Assembly: GCA_015486615.1 (NCBI GenBank)
Contig: WFRI01000062.1
Location: 1-23,104, forward strand
Source of the DNA: Candidatus Omnitrophota bacterium
GTDB lineage: Bacteria > Omnitrophota > Gorgyraeia > Duberdicusellales > Duberdicusellaceae
Direction: 5' to 3'
Length of the DNA: 23,104 nucleotides
The notes below the pieces were generated by a model. That model saw nothing but the letters and a program-made list of their open reading frames with translations. It made no database searches and had not been told where the DNA came from. Positions within the stretch are counted from its first letter, which is position 1. Every line of letters begins with the position of its first letter. The translations under genes and the position numbers were made by a program. Shown here one piece after another: positions 6,946-13,539 of this stretch.

Positions 6946-8138
6946 ACTTTGTTTTTGCCTTCCTTCTTTGCCTTATACATACGTCTATCCGCTGTTCTTA
7001 CAACATCTTCATAAAACTTTCCGTCATCAGGGAAACAGGCCAAGCCAATAGATACTGTGCAGGAAATTTTTCTTCTTCTGACTTTCACCACTGATTTTTC
7101 AACGGTTTTCCTTATTTTCTCAGCGATCTCAACAGTTTTCTCCCGGCTCTCTTCCAGCAGCAAGGCCAGAAATTCCTCTCCGCCAAACCTTGATACCAAA
7201 TTGCCGGAATCACCCGCGCTATCTTTTAATATACCGGCTATTTTCTTCAAAAGCAAATCCCCGGTAATATGGCCCCAGGTGTCGTTTATTTTCTTGAAAT
7301 CGTCAATGTCCAGCATTAACAGATAAAACTTATGCCCGTTTACCAAACTTCTTTTGATTTCTTCATTAAGCCTGTCTATAAAAAAATTCCTGAGGTATAA
7401 ACCAGTCATTGCGTCATGGACAGCCATTTTATACATCTTCTTTAGAATAAGCGCCTTATCAATTGAAACCGCTGATATATCCGCTATAACCGACAATACT
7501 CTTAAATCCTCCATAGTAAAACTATTTCTGTCCTCAGCCTCAACCCTGAGTATGCCCTGCAGGCGCTGGCCAGTGAACAAAGGCGCTTCTATAAGAGAAT
7601 CTATGCGCCGGGATTTTAAACTGGCTATTTTATCTTTATCAAACCGAAAATCGTTCTCTATATCTTCAATAAGCAGGCCCTGGCCATAACGACAAACCCA
7701 AAAATCAAATTCATCACCCTGCTTTTCTTTAATTACCAGGCCGGGATACTTCTTTGCCGAACCTGTCAAAACCAAACCACCTTCTTTACCGGTTAAATAC
7801 AACAAAACCGTTGAACTGCGGGAAAATATCTTCTTTAATTCATCAACAATATAAGAACATATTTCCGAATAATCTTCCTTTCCGGATATTTCCTCTATAA
7901 TTTTCCTAAAAATATTCAATTTCTGCATTCTAACAGGAATGTTTTCCAGATAAACCTGCCTTTCTTTAATCCTCTGGGTATAAATATTCCTCTCTTCTAT
8001 AAATTGCTCTATTTCCAGATATAAATAACGGGTTGCCCTGGTATATTTTATATAAATCAATAAGACTGCGGCTCCCGCAAGGATATAGGTAAAAATTATC
8101 CCCGCCGGACTTATAAAAAAATACTCTACCCCTGACAT
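6930..8138 (-). CDS. GAF-GGDEF diguanylate cyclase, membrane-anchored
   Basis: The 402-aa product has an N-terminal membrane helix (about 8-30), a coiled-coil-like segment (35-70), a full-length GAF sensor domain (about 75-232) and a GGDEF domain (about 235-402). The active site GGEEF is at 319-323. The four residues at the I-site position are DSGN in place of RxxD, so c-di-GMP feedback at this site is unlikely. The C-terminus NKVCFTG resembles the NKVCFF end of the next cyclase, and the two genes look like paralogs. It is first in the GGDEF-GGDEF-MEMO/AMMECR1 operon. Its ribosome-binding AAGG lies in the loop of a 7-bp hairpin that overlaps the start codon. The GAF ligand is unknown. Confidence 0.93.
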   Translation of the reverse strand: MSGVEYFFISPAGIIFTYILAGAAVLLIYIKYTRATRYLYLEIEQFIEERNIYTQRIKERQVYLENIPVRMQKLNIFRKIIEEISGKEDYSEICSYIVDELKKIFSRSSTVLLYLTGKEGGLVLTGSAKKYPGLVIKEKQGDEFDFWVCRYGQGLLIEDIENDFRFDKDKIASLKSRRIDSLIEAPLFTGQRLQGILRVEAEDRNSFTMEDLRVLSVIADISAVSIDKALILKKMYKMAVHDAMTGLYLRNFFIDRLNEEIKRSLVNGHKFYLLMLDIDDFKKINDTWGHITGDLLLKKIAGILKDSAGDSGNLVSRFGGEEFLALLLEESREKTVEIAEKIRKTVEKSVVKVRRRKISCTVSIGLACFPDDGKFYEDVVRTADRRMYKAKKEGKNKVCFTG

Positions 8139-8156
8139 AACAACCTTTCTTGTTAT
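8137..8156 (-). promoter_or_regulatory. Hairpin over the ribosome-binding site of the GAF-GGDEF gene
   Basis: ATAACAA (8137-8143) and TTGTTAT (8150-8156) are perfect complements around a 6-nt loop. On the mRNA the loop is GAAAGG, the likely Shine-Dalgarno sequence, and the 3' arm overlaps the first bases of the start codon (8136-8138). It could limit initiation or, as DNA, be an operator half-site pair. The regulatory role is inferred only from position. Confidence 0.4.
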
Positions 8157-8165
8157 CCGCTGCAG

Positions 8166-8195
8166 ACCCCGTTAGAGAATTCTCTCTAACGGGGT
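8166..8195. repeat. Short palindrome related to the ends of the nfeD element
   Basis: A perfect 13-bp stem ACCCCGTTAGAGA / TCTCTAACGGGGT has an ATTC loop. The arm differs from the nfeD element arm (ACCCTGTTAGAGA) by one base, so this looks like a solo or internally deleted copy. It lies 6 bp beyond the stop of the ABC ATPase gene and could stop transcription, but no T-run follows on the minus strand. Confidence 0.7.
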
Positions 8196-8200
8196 AAATA

Positions 8201-9304
8201 TTATACTATGGTTTCTCCGGAATCCTTATCAAAAAAATGCACCTTATTCATATCAAAAACTATTTCTAAATACTCCCCTATAGCGGGCCGGTCATGAGAA
8301 TCTGCAATTGCCACAAAAGAACTATTTTGAGTGGCAAAATGAAGGTGATTATTCGAACCCATAGGTTCTATAACCTCGCATACGGCCCTGAGTGTATTGT
8401 CAGAAGAAGCAAAAGAAACAAACAATCTATCATAAATATTTTCCGGCCTTATACCTAAAATAACTTCTCTGCCGATATAACCCGGCAGTTTATTCTGCAT
8501 AAAAGAAGGTATTTTTACCAGAAATTCTCCCTCATCGAAAAACAATGCCCCGTCTTTTTTCACCACTTTACCGTTGATAAAATTCATCGGCGGCGAGCCG
8601 ATAAAACCAGCCACAAATTTATTGACCGGGCTGTCGTAAATTCTCAACGGCTCGTCAAATTGCTGAATCCTTCCCTCATTCATCACTGCAATCCTGGCTC
8701 CCAAAGTCATAGCCTCAACCTGGTCGTGAGTTACATAAATCATAGTAGATTGCAGCCTGATATGCAGACGCCGCAATTCTGTGCGCATAAGCGTGCGCAT
8801 CTTCGCATCTAAATTACTCAACGGCTCGTCAAATAAGAATACCGAAGGCTTCCTTACAATAGCCCTGCCTAAAGCCACTCTTTGCCTTTCTCCGCCGGAA
8901 AGTTCGCGCGGCTCACGGTTAAGTAAATGTGTTATTCCTAAAATATCAGCGGTTTTTCTTACTCTGCTGTTTATTTCAGACCTGGGGTATTTTCTCAGCC
9001 TTAACGCAAAAGACATATTCTCATAAACATTCATATGAGGATAAAGGGCGTAATTCTGAAAGACCATAGCAATATCTCTGTCTTTAGGAGGAATATCATT
9101 GACTATCTTGCCGCCAATATAAATATTTCCTGAAGTAACATTTTCCAATCCGGCTATCAGGCGCAGAGTAGTAGATTTTCCGCTGCCAGAAGGCCCGACT
9201 AAAACTACAAATTCCTTATCCGCAACTTCCAAATTAATTCCGTCAACTGCGGCTATGCCTTTACCAAAGATTTTGCTGACATCTTTTAATTTTACCTGAG
9301 CCAT
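8201..9304 (-). CDS. ABC transporter ATP-binding protein, MalK/UgpC/MsmX type
   Basis: This 367-aa cytoplasmic ATPase belongs to the family that energises sugar or polyol import. Walker A is GPSGSGKST (37-45), the Q-loop is VFQNYALYPH, the signature is LSGGERQ (135-141), Walker B is VFLFDEP (155-161) and the H-loop is THDQ with H193. The C-terminal third (about 235-367) is the regulatory TOBE/OB region of CUT1 ATPases; GIRPEN at about 285-290 is typical. No permease or solute-binding protein gene is adjacent, so it may serve transporters encoded elsewhere, as MsmX does in Bacillus. The specific substrate cannot be inferred. A weak AGG precedes the ATG. Confidence 0.93.
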   Translation of the reverse strand: MAQVKLKDVSKIFGKGIAAVDGINLEVADKEFVVLVGPSGSGKSTTLRLIAGLENVTSGNIYIGGKIVNDIPPKDRDIAMVFQNYALYPHMNVYENMSFALRLRKYPRSEINSRVRKTADILGITHLLNREPRELSGGERQRVALGRAIVRKPSVFLFDEPLSNLDAKMRTLMRTELRRLHIRLQSTMIYVTHDQVEAMTLGARIAVMNEGRIQQFDEPLRIYDSPVNKFVAGFIGSPPMNFINGKVVKKDGALFFDEGEFLVKIPSFMQNKLPGYIGREVILGIRPENIYDRLFVSFASSDNTLRAVCEVIEPMGSNNHLHFATQNSSFVAIADSHDRPAIGEYLEIVFDMNKVHFFDKDSGETIV

Positions 9305-9324
9305 AAACCTGACTTTCTAAAGTA

Positions 9325-9418
9325 GCCGCCGCTTAAAAAAGCACTGACGTGCTTTTTTAACACGGGTGCCGGTAAGAAGGCGCATAAACGTTCGACATTC
9401 GACATTTTGCATTTTGCA
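9325..9418. repeat. Modular intergenic repeat, copy 2 (hairpin core plus heptamers)
   Basis: The core at 9325-9385 differs from copy 4 (20946-21005) by one missing base in the loop and two substitutions. It contains the TTAAAAAAGCAC/GTGCTTTTTTAA hairpin, then GGGTGCCGGTAAGAAGG. The core is followed by a 7-bp tandem array (9391-9418): TTCGACA twice, then TTTTGCA twice. It occupies most of the gap between the acyl-CoA ligase and ABC genes. Confidence 0.85.
9333..9360 (-). terminator. Putative bidirectional terminator hairpin in repeat copy 2
   Basis: A 12-bp perfect stem TTAAAAAAGCAC/GTGCTTTTTTAA with a 4-nt loop lies about 105 bp downstream of the acyl-CoA ligase stop and about 30 bp before the ABC gene start. 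The A and T tracts make it terminator-like on either strand. Confidence 0.55.
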
Positions 9419-9463
9419 TTTAACTTACCAGCCTCCTGTAAAATGAAAACTAAATTCTTAAAA

Positions 9464-11011
9464 CTATTTTTGAACCTCTCGAGCCAGAACGTATTTAAGG
9501 ATTTTACCTGTGGCGTTTTTAGGAAGCATATTCCTGAATTCTATACGAAAAGGCACTTTATATAAAGCCAGATTATTCCTAAGAAAACTCAAAATATCCT
9601 TAGTGCTGACATTACGGCCTTGTTTTAAAACAATAAAAGCAACCGGGACCTCGCCCTTATGCGGATGCGGCATTCCAACTACTGCAACCTCTTTGACATC
9701 CGGATGCATATAAAGGACATCTTCTACTTCCCGCGGGTAAACATTAAAACCCCGCACATTTATCATTTCCTTTTTCCGGCCTACAATATAAATATAACCA
9801 TCCTCATCTATACTGGCAAGGTCGCCGGTATAAAGCCAGCCGCCTTTTATTGTTTCAGCAGTTTCCAAAGGCATATTAAAATATTCTTTCATTACATTAG
9901 GCCCTTTTACCAAGAGTTCGCCTACACCCTCTTTAGGCTGAACAGGGCTGATTTTCACTTGAACTGAACGCAAAGGCAAACCTACTGACCCGGGTTTTCT
10001 CCTGCCTCTTAAAGGATTTAAGGATACAACAGGCGAGGCTTCAGTTAAGCCATAACCTTCTATTAAAGGTATTTTAGTCCGCTTCTCAAATGCGTAAATA
10101 GTTTCTTTAGGCAAAGCCGCTGCCCCGGATATGCACACCCGCACAGGGTTTATTTTCCGCACTAACGGCAGTCTTAAAAACCAAGGGACTTTAGCCTGCT
10201 TGAGGATATTAAACAAAGAAGGCACTCCCACAAAAACACTTACCCGGTTATTAAACACAGTCCGCAAAACTCTTTTAAACGGGCTTAATGAACGCATAAT
10301 CACTGTTTTTCCGGCAACATACAAAGGGATTAAAAGGCATACTGTAAACGCAAAAGAATGAAAAAGCGGCAGTATACAGATTATAGTTTCCCTACGGGAA
10401 GAATTTATCGCGTAAACGCAGTCGCTTACATTAGAAATAAAGTTCCTATGCGTAAGGCAAGCACCTTTAGGCTTGCCGGTTGTCCCGGAAGTATAAATAA
10501 TAGAAGCGGTATCCTCAGGCCCGGGGCTGTAAATCCGGCTGGGGGGCTGTTTTTTCTTCATAATCCTGTATAAACTACCCACCTTATAAAATGTCCGGGC
10601 ATCCGGAAAAGAAATTACCCCTTCTAAAGAAGGAACCTGCGCTTCAAAACTCAAAGCAGTTTCAACTTTGTCTATAGAAGTAATTAAGAGCTTTGACCGG
10701 GAATCTTCAATAATATGCTTAACCTCTTGAGGTTTTAGCATATCATTTATAGGCACAATACAGGCTCCTGCTTTAAGCCCGGCAAAATAAGCAATGACAA
10801 ATTCCGGACAATTGTAAAGCCACAGACTTATTTTATCTCCGGGGCTTATGCCGGCCCGTTCAAAACCTCCAGCCAGCCAGGAAGACAAATTATCTAACTG
10901 CTTAAAAGTTATTTTCTTTCGGCCGTAAATTATAAACACCTTGTCAGGATATTTTCTGGCGTTTTCCGCCAGGATTTCAAGCAGATTTTGCCAATTACTC
11001 TTTACCCGCAT
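9464..11011 (-). CDS. AMP-forming acyl-CoA synthetase / ligase
   Basis: The 515-aa product belongs to the ANL superfamily and resembles FadD-type long-chain acyl-CoA ligases. It adenylates a carboxylic acid and transfers it to CoA. The P-loop-like motif YTSGTTGKPKG is at 173-183, GYGLTEASP is at 319-327, and LYTGDLASIDEDGY with the hinge IVGRKKEMI lies at about 392-415. The catalytic lysine is in NATGKILK near residue 503. The length fits the family. Chain-length specificity is not readable. It overlaps the upstream membrane/FAH chimera by 17 bp and is the last gene of the pilZ-led unit. It would feed fatty acids into lipid metabolism or export. Confidence 0.92.
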   Translation of the reverse strand: MRVKSNWQNLLEILAENARKYPDKVFIIYGRKKITFKQLDNLSSWLAGGFERAGISPGDKISLWLYNCPEFVIAYFAGLKAGACIVPINDMLKPQEVKHIIEDSRSKLLITSIDKVETALSFEAQVPSLEGVISFPDARTFYKVGSLYRIMKKKQPPSRIYSPGPEDTASIIYTSGTTGKPKGACLTHRNFISNVSDCVYAINSSRRETIICILPLFHSFAFTVCLLIPLYVAGKTVIMRSLSPFKRVLRTVFNNRVSVFVGVPSLFNILKQAKVPWFLRLPLVRKINPVRVCISGAAALPKETIYAFEKRTKIPLIEGYGLTEASPVVSLNPLRGRRKPGSVGLPLRSVQVKISPVQPKEGVGELLVKGPNVMKEYFNMPLETAETIKGGWLYTGDLASIDEDGYIYIVGRKKEMINVRGFNVYPREVEDVLYMHPDVKEVAVVGMPHPHKGEVPVAFIVLKQGRNVSTKDILSFLRNNLALYKVPFRIEFRNMLPKNATGKILKYVLAREVQK

Positions 11012-11510
11012 AATTAACCAGCCCGCCTACTTTCTCAATACAAACTTCCACCCTATCCCCGGGTTTAACCCGGTCTATTCCTGAAGGCGTACCTGTAGAG
11101 ATTATATCTCCCGGCAATAAAGTCATTATTTTAGAAACAACCCATCTCTCAGGCAGGATATTCTCAAAATACAAAAGTTTTTCCATAGCAGGGTATATCC
11201 CGCCTAAAATTGCAGATAATTTTACCAGAATAAATCTCTTACTTTGGGAAAAAGCCAAAATTGCCAAATACGCTAAAGCAAAAACACCCTGTTTCAGCCA
11301 CCATTTGTTTAAAAACGTAATCTTTATCTGATATAAAAAATCAATATGCGGCAAAGAATCTATAAAAATATGCAGAAAAGCCGCAAGCATAAAGAAAAAT
11401 CCGGCAGCAAAAAATTTATACCTTCGCACAGAATAAGAACGGGCTTTGGGAATAAAAAGAATTGTGTCGCAAGATAAAGAAGACAAAGCAATATGGCCGT
11501 AAAGATTCAT
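10995..11510 (-). CDS. Chimeric protein: small membrane protein fused to an FAH-family tail
   Basis: Residues 1-122 of this 171-aa protein form an unrecognised membrane protein with about three hydrophobic segments (34-50, 74-88, 92-108) and a His/Asp-rich LHIFIDSLPHID stretch. From about 125 to the end the sequence is that of the C-terminus of fumarylacetoacetate hydrolase-family enzymes: KIMTLLPGDIISTGTPSG, then VKPGDRVEV. The FAH N-terminal part with the metal-binding Glu/Asp residues is absent, so FAH chemistry is not expected. The arrangement looks like an in-frame deletion that joined two genes. The gene lies 11 bp after pilZ and overlaps the acyl-CoA ligase start by 17 bp. Whether the fusion is made and functional is unknown. 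Confidence 0.7.
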   Translation of the reverse strand: MNLYGHIALSSLSCDTILFIPKARSYSVRRYKFFAAGFFFMLAAFLHIFIDSLPHIDFLYQIKITFLNKWWLKQGVFALAYLAILAFSQSKRFILVKLSAILGGIYPAMEKLLYFENILPERWVVSKIMTLLPGDIISTGTPSGIDRVKPGDRVEVCIEKVGGLVNYAGKE

Positions 11511-11521
11511 AAATCCGAATA

Positions 11522-11884
11522 TTAAATATCACTCTTCCACCAATATTTACGCAATTCACGGGGTGAATACTGCAGGATATAATTATAAATACTTTCCTTT
11601 ATATAATCAGAGATGTTAATAAACTGACAGCCTACCTCAATTCCCTTTTCTACAGAAGATTTCCAGCGGGATTTTGCCACAACTCTTTCCGAGGGCAGGT
11701 TAGGAAAAAATATTTCCAGGTCCAGGACAGCATCATCTTCTACGTCTTCATAAGAAAAAAGCCGTATACCCTTCATACTAATATCCCGGGCGTAAGCAGT
11801 AAAATTATGCTCGCAGCCAACTGCCTGAGCATTAATCTTTAAGGCTGAAGAAAACCTGGGGATACTGCGGCGTTCCCGTACCAT
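11522..11884 (-). CDS. PilZ-domain c-di-GMP receptor
   Basis: This 120-aa single-domain protein has the c-di-GMP binding signature: RRSIPR (RxxxR, R6-R10) and, 24 residues on, DISMKG (D34-x-S36-xx-G39). The remainder fits the PilZ beta-barrel, ending in a C-terminal helix. It should bind c-di-GMP and relay it to a partner that the sequence does not identify. The GGDEF pair 3.4 kb downstream is a plausible source of the ligand. It is divergent from thpR. A TTGTAT-N16-TAAAAT promoter ends 6 nt before the ATG and there is no Shine-Dalgarno sequence, so a leaderless transcript is likely. Confidence 0.88.
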   Translation of the reverse strand: MVRERRSIPRFSSALKINAQAVGCEHNFTAYARDISMKGIRLFSYEDVEDDAVLDLEIFFPNLPSERVVAKSRWKSSVEKGIEVGCQFINISDYIKESIYNYILQYSPRELRKYWWKSDI

Positions 11885-11890
11885 AGATAG

Positions 11891-11918
11891 ATTTTAGCAC
11901 AAATAGAAAACAATACAA
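11891..11918 (-). promoter_or_regulatory. Probable promoter of the pilZ unit, leaderless spacing
   Basis: On the minus strand, TTGTAT (11913-11918), a 16-nt spacer and TAAAAT (11891-11896) are followed by CTATCT and then ATG (11882-11884). The -35 is only a partial match, while the -10 and its 6-nt distance to ATG match nfeD, ROK and thpR. Confidence 0.45.
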
Positions 11919-11938
11919 ATAAAATCTGTTACTTACCC

Positions 11939-11994
11939 AAAAAAGTTCCACCCCCGAGGTGGAACTTTTTTGCCACCCCCGAGGTGGAACTTTT
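11939..11994. repeat. Modular intergenic repeat, copy 3 (two G/C hairpin units)
   Basis: A 22-bp sequence beginning CCACCCCCGAGGTGG and ending AACTTTT occurs twice (11948-11969 and 11973-11994), 25 bp apart start to start. The first copy forms a 14-bp stem AAAAAAGTTCCACC/GGTGGAACTTTTTT (11939-11952/11958-11971). It is the right arm of the large hairpin of copies 1 and 5, here doubled. It lies in the divergent pilZ/thpR control region. Confidence 0.75.
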
Positions 11995-12007
11995 GGTGGA
12001 ATTGTTG

Positions 12008-12013
12008 TAAAAT
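12008..12013 (+). promoter_or_regulatory. -10-like element 6 nt before thpR
   Basis: TAAAAT is followed by GTTTAT and then the ATG at 12020. The best -35 candidate, TGGAAC (11985-11990, spacer 17), is weak and lies inside the second copy of the 22-bp repeat. No Shine-Dalgarno sequence precedes the start. Confidence 0.4.
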
Positions 12014-12019
12014 GTTTAT

Positions 12020-12553
12020 ATGCGTTGTTTTATTGCCGCAGAAATCCCTGAAGAAGCAAAATATTCCCTGGCCGACATACAAACATCCTTAAAAGTCAAA
12101 GTTAAGGCTAAATGGGTAGAAAAAGAAAATCTGCATATAACTTTAAAATTCTTAGGCGAATTGGACAGCCGCAAGGTCAATTTAGTCCAAAAAGTACTGG
12201 AAGAATTAAAAGAAAAACAATTTGGTTTTTTTATAAAGGGCATTGGGTGTTTCCCCCAGCCGGATAAGGCAAAAGTCCTGTTTGCCCAATGCAACTGTCT
12301 GCCTCTATTCGGGATTTACAAATATATCCATAAAAAAACTCTGAGAATAAACAAAACTCAGGAAAAACGGAATTTCAACCCGCATATTACTTTGGCACGG
12401 CTAAAGATTCCTCAAAACATATCTTTACTTTTGGGAAAAATCCCAGTTCCTAAGGCAGAGTATAAAATAAAGAGGATAACTTTGTTTGAAAGCCAATTAA
12501 GAAAAGAAGGCCCGGTTTATTTTAAAATATTCACTAAGAATTTGGCTGAATAA
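12020..12553 (+). CDS. thpR: RNA 2',3'-cyclic phosphodiesterase (LigT/2H family)
   Basis: The 177-aa product matches the normal length of ThpR. It opens with MRCFIAAEIP, a typical start for the family. It has both catalytic HxTx motifs, HITL at 39-42 and HITL at 121-124, spaced as in 2H phosphoesterases. The family hydrolyses 2',3'-cyclic phosphate RNA ends (historically described as RNA ligase LigT), acting in the cytoplasm on tRNA or small RNA. It is the only plus-strand gene in the window, starts divergently from pilZ, and its last 37 bp overlap the end of pgpA on the opposite strand. Confidence 0.92.
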   Translation: MRCFIAAEIPEEAKYSLADIQTSLKVKVKAKWVEKENLHITLKFLGELDSRKVNLVQKVLEELKEKQFGFFIKGIGCFPQPDKAKVLFAQCNCLPLFGIYKYIHKKTLRINKTQEKRNFNPHITLARLKIPQNISLLLGKIPVPKAEYKIKRITLFESQLRKEGPVYFKIFTKNLAE

Positions 12554-12996
12554 AAAACTCCGGCCGCATATATTCCGGCTATTACATCGTCTCCAAGAAT
12601 TCCCAAAGCACCCGGGTATTTTTCTAAAATATCCGCCGGAAATACTTTTAAGCCGTCAAATACACGGAAAAGTATAAAACAAAGGGTTATTTCCCAAAAA
12701 CCTCCGTCTGCAGGCATAAGCGCTATTAACATTCCGGTAAAATCGTCAATAATAACCGGCTTGGGGTCCTTTACTCCTAACAAAACTTCTGCCCGGCCGC
12801 AGGTGTAAATGGAAATAATAGTAAATAGCAGGATGCTAAGTTCCAGCCATATCCGGGGAATAAACCAGAAATATACGCAGGCAATAATTGACCCTAAAGT
12901 CCCGCTGAACTTAGGCACAAAACCCGCCCCTAAAATAGTGGAGATCCAGATTATAAGTCGGTTTATAAACTTCTTATTATTTTGCGGTTCTTCCAT
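12517..12996 (-). CDS. pgpA: Phosphatidylglycerophosphatase A
   Basis: The product removes the phosphate from phosphatidylglycerophosphate, the step after PgsA, at the inner membrane. Family blocks are present: VPKFSGTLGS near the N-terminus, DPKPVIIDDFTGM (metal-binding acidic loop), FRVFDGLKVFP, and LGDDVIAGIYA near the C-terminus. Several hydrophobic helices are visible. I chose the ATG at 12996 (159 aa) over the one at 13050 because GGAGG (13006-13010) lies 9 nt upstream, the length fits the family, and overlap with pgsA falls to 34 bp. The tail overlaps thpR convergently by 37 bp. Confidence 0.9.
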   Translation of the reverse strand: MEEPQNNKKFINRLIIWISTILGAGFVPKFSGTLGSIIACVYFWFIPRIWLELSILLFTIISIYTCGRAEVLLGVKDPKPVIIDDFTGMLIALMPADGGFWEITLCFILFRVFDGLKVFPADILEKYPGALGILGDDVIAGIYAAGVFYSAKFLVNILK

Positions 12997-13538
12997 AAAT
13001 ATACGCCTCCGGACAATAAAGTAATTGCTACAATCCAGCACATAAGCCAAAAAATTACCTCTCCGGAAATTTTGTCTGAAAACAGGACTTTGTTTTGAGA
13101 TGATGGTATTTTATTAAGAATAAGCACAATAAATATTATGGTTATGCCGGTCATCTGGCTGAAAGTTTTATGTTTGCCAAACTTCTGTGCGGACAAAACT
13201 CTGCCTTTGCGCAAAGCAAATATCCTTATTCCGGTAATTAGAAATTCTCTTAACATCACCAAAATAACCATCCAGCTGGATACGGCCTTAATTTCCACAA
13301 AAGATAAAAATACTCCGATAACAAGAACTTTATCCGCTATAGGGTCTAATATTTTCCCCAAGTCCGAAACAATATTCTGCCTGCGGGCTAAAATACCGTC
13401 AAATAAATCTGTAAGCGAGGCACCAACGAAAACCACAAACCCTAAACATAGAAAAAACAAAGTATCCCTGACAATAAAGCCCATACAGATCAAGGCTAAA
13501 ATTATCCTTAAAAATGTAAGTTTATTGGCTATATTCAT
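12963..13538 (-). CDS. pgsA: CDP-diacylglycerol--glycerol-3-phosphate 3-phosphatidyltransferase
   Basis: This 191-aa integral membrane protein makes phosphatidylglycerophosphate from CDP-diacylglycerol and glycerol-3-phosphate. The complete CDP-alcohol phosphotransferase motif is present: D44xxD47G48xxA51R52, then eight residues, G61xxxD65xxxD69. Hydrophobic helices surround it on both sides. It lies 1 bp after rimO and directly precedes pgpA, which catalyses the next step, so the assignment to PgsA and not another CDP-alcohol transferase is well supported by context. Confidence 0.94.
   Translation of the reverse strand: MNIANKLTFLRIILALICMGFIVRDTLFFLCLGFVVFVGASLTDLFDGILARRQNIVSDLGKILDPIADKVLVIGVFLSFVEIKAVSSWMVILVMLREFLITGIRIFALRKGRVLSAQKFGKHKTFSQMTGITIIFIVLILNKIPSSQNKVLFSDKISGEVIFWLMCWIVAITLLSGGVYLWKNRKIIRSL
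13006..13010 (-). promoter_or_regulatory. Shine-Dalgarno deciding the pgpA start
   Basis: GGAGG on the minus strand lies 9 nt before the ATG at 12994-12996 and inside the pgsA 3' end. The upstream in-frame ATG at 13050 lacks comparable support. Confidence 0.7.
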
Positions 13539-13539
13539 T

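Noticed and set aside
12997..13050. Longer pgpA start at 13050
   Set aside because: The 18 extra residues do not resemble the PgpA N-terminus, and the ATG at 12996 has GGAGG at proper spacing.
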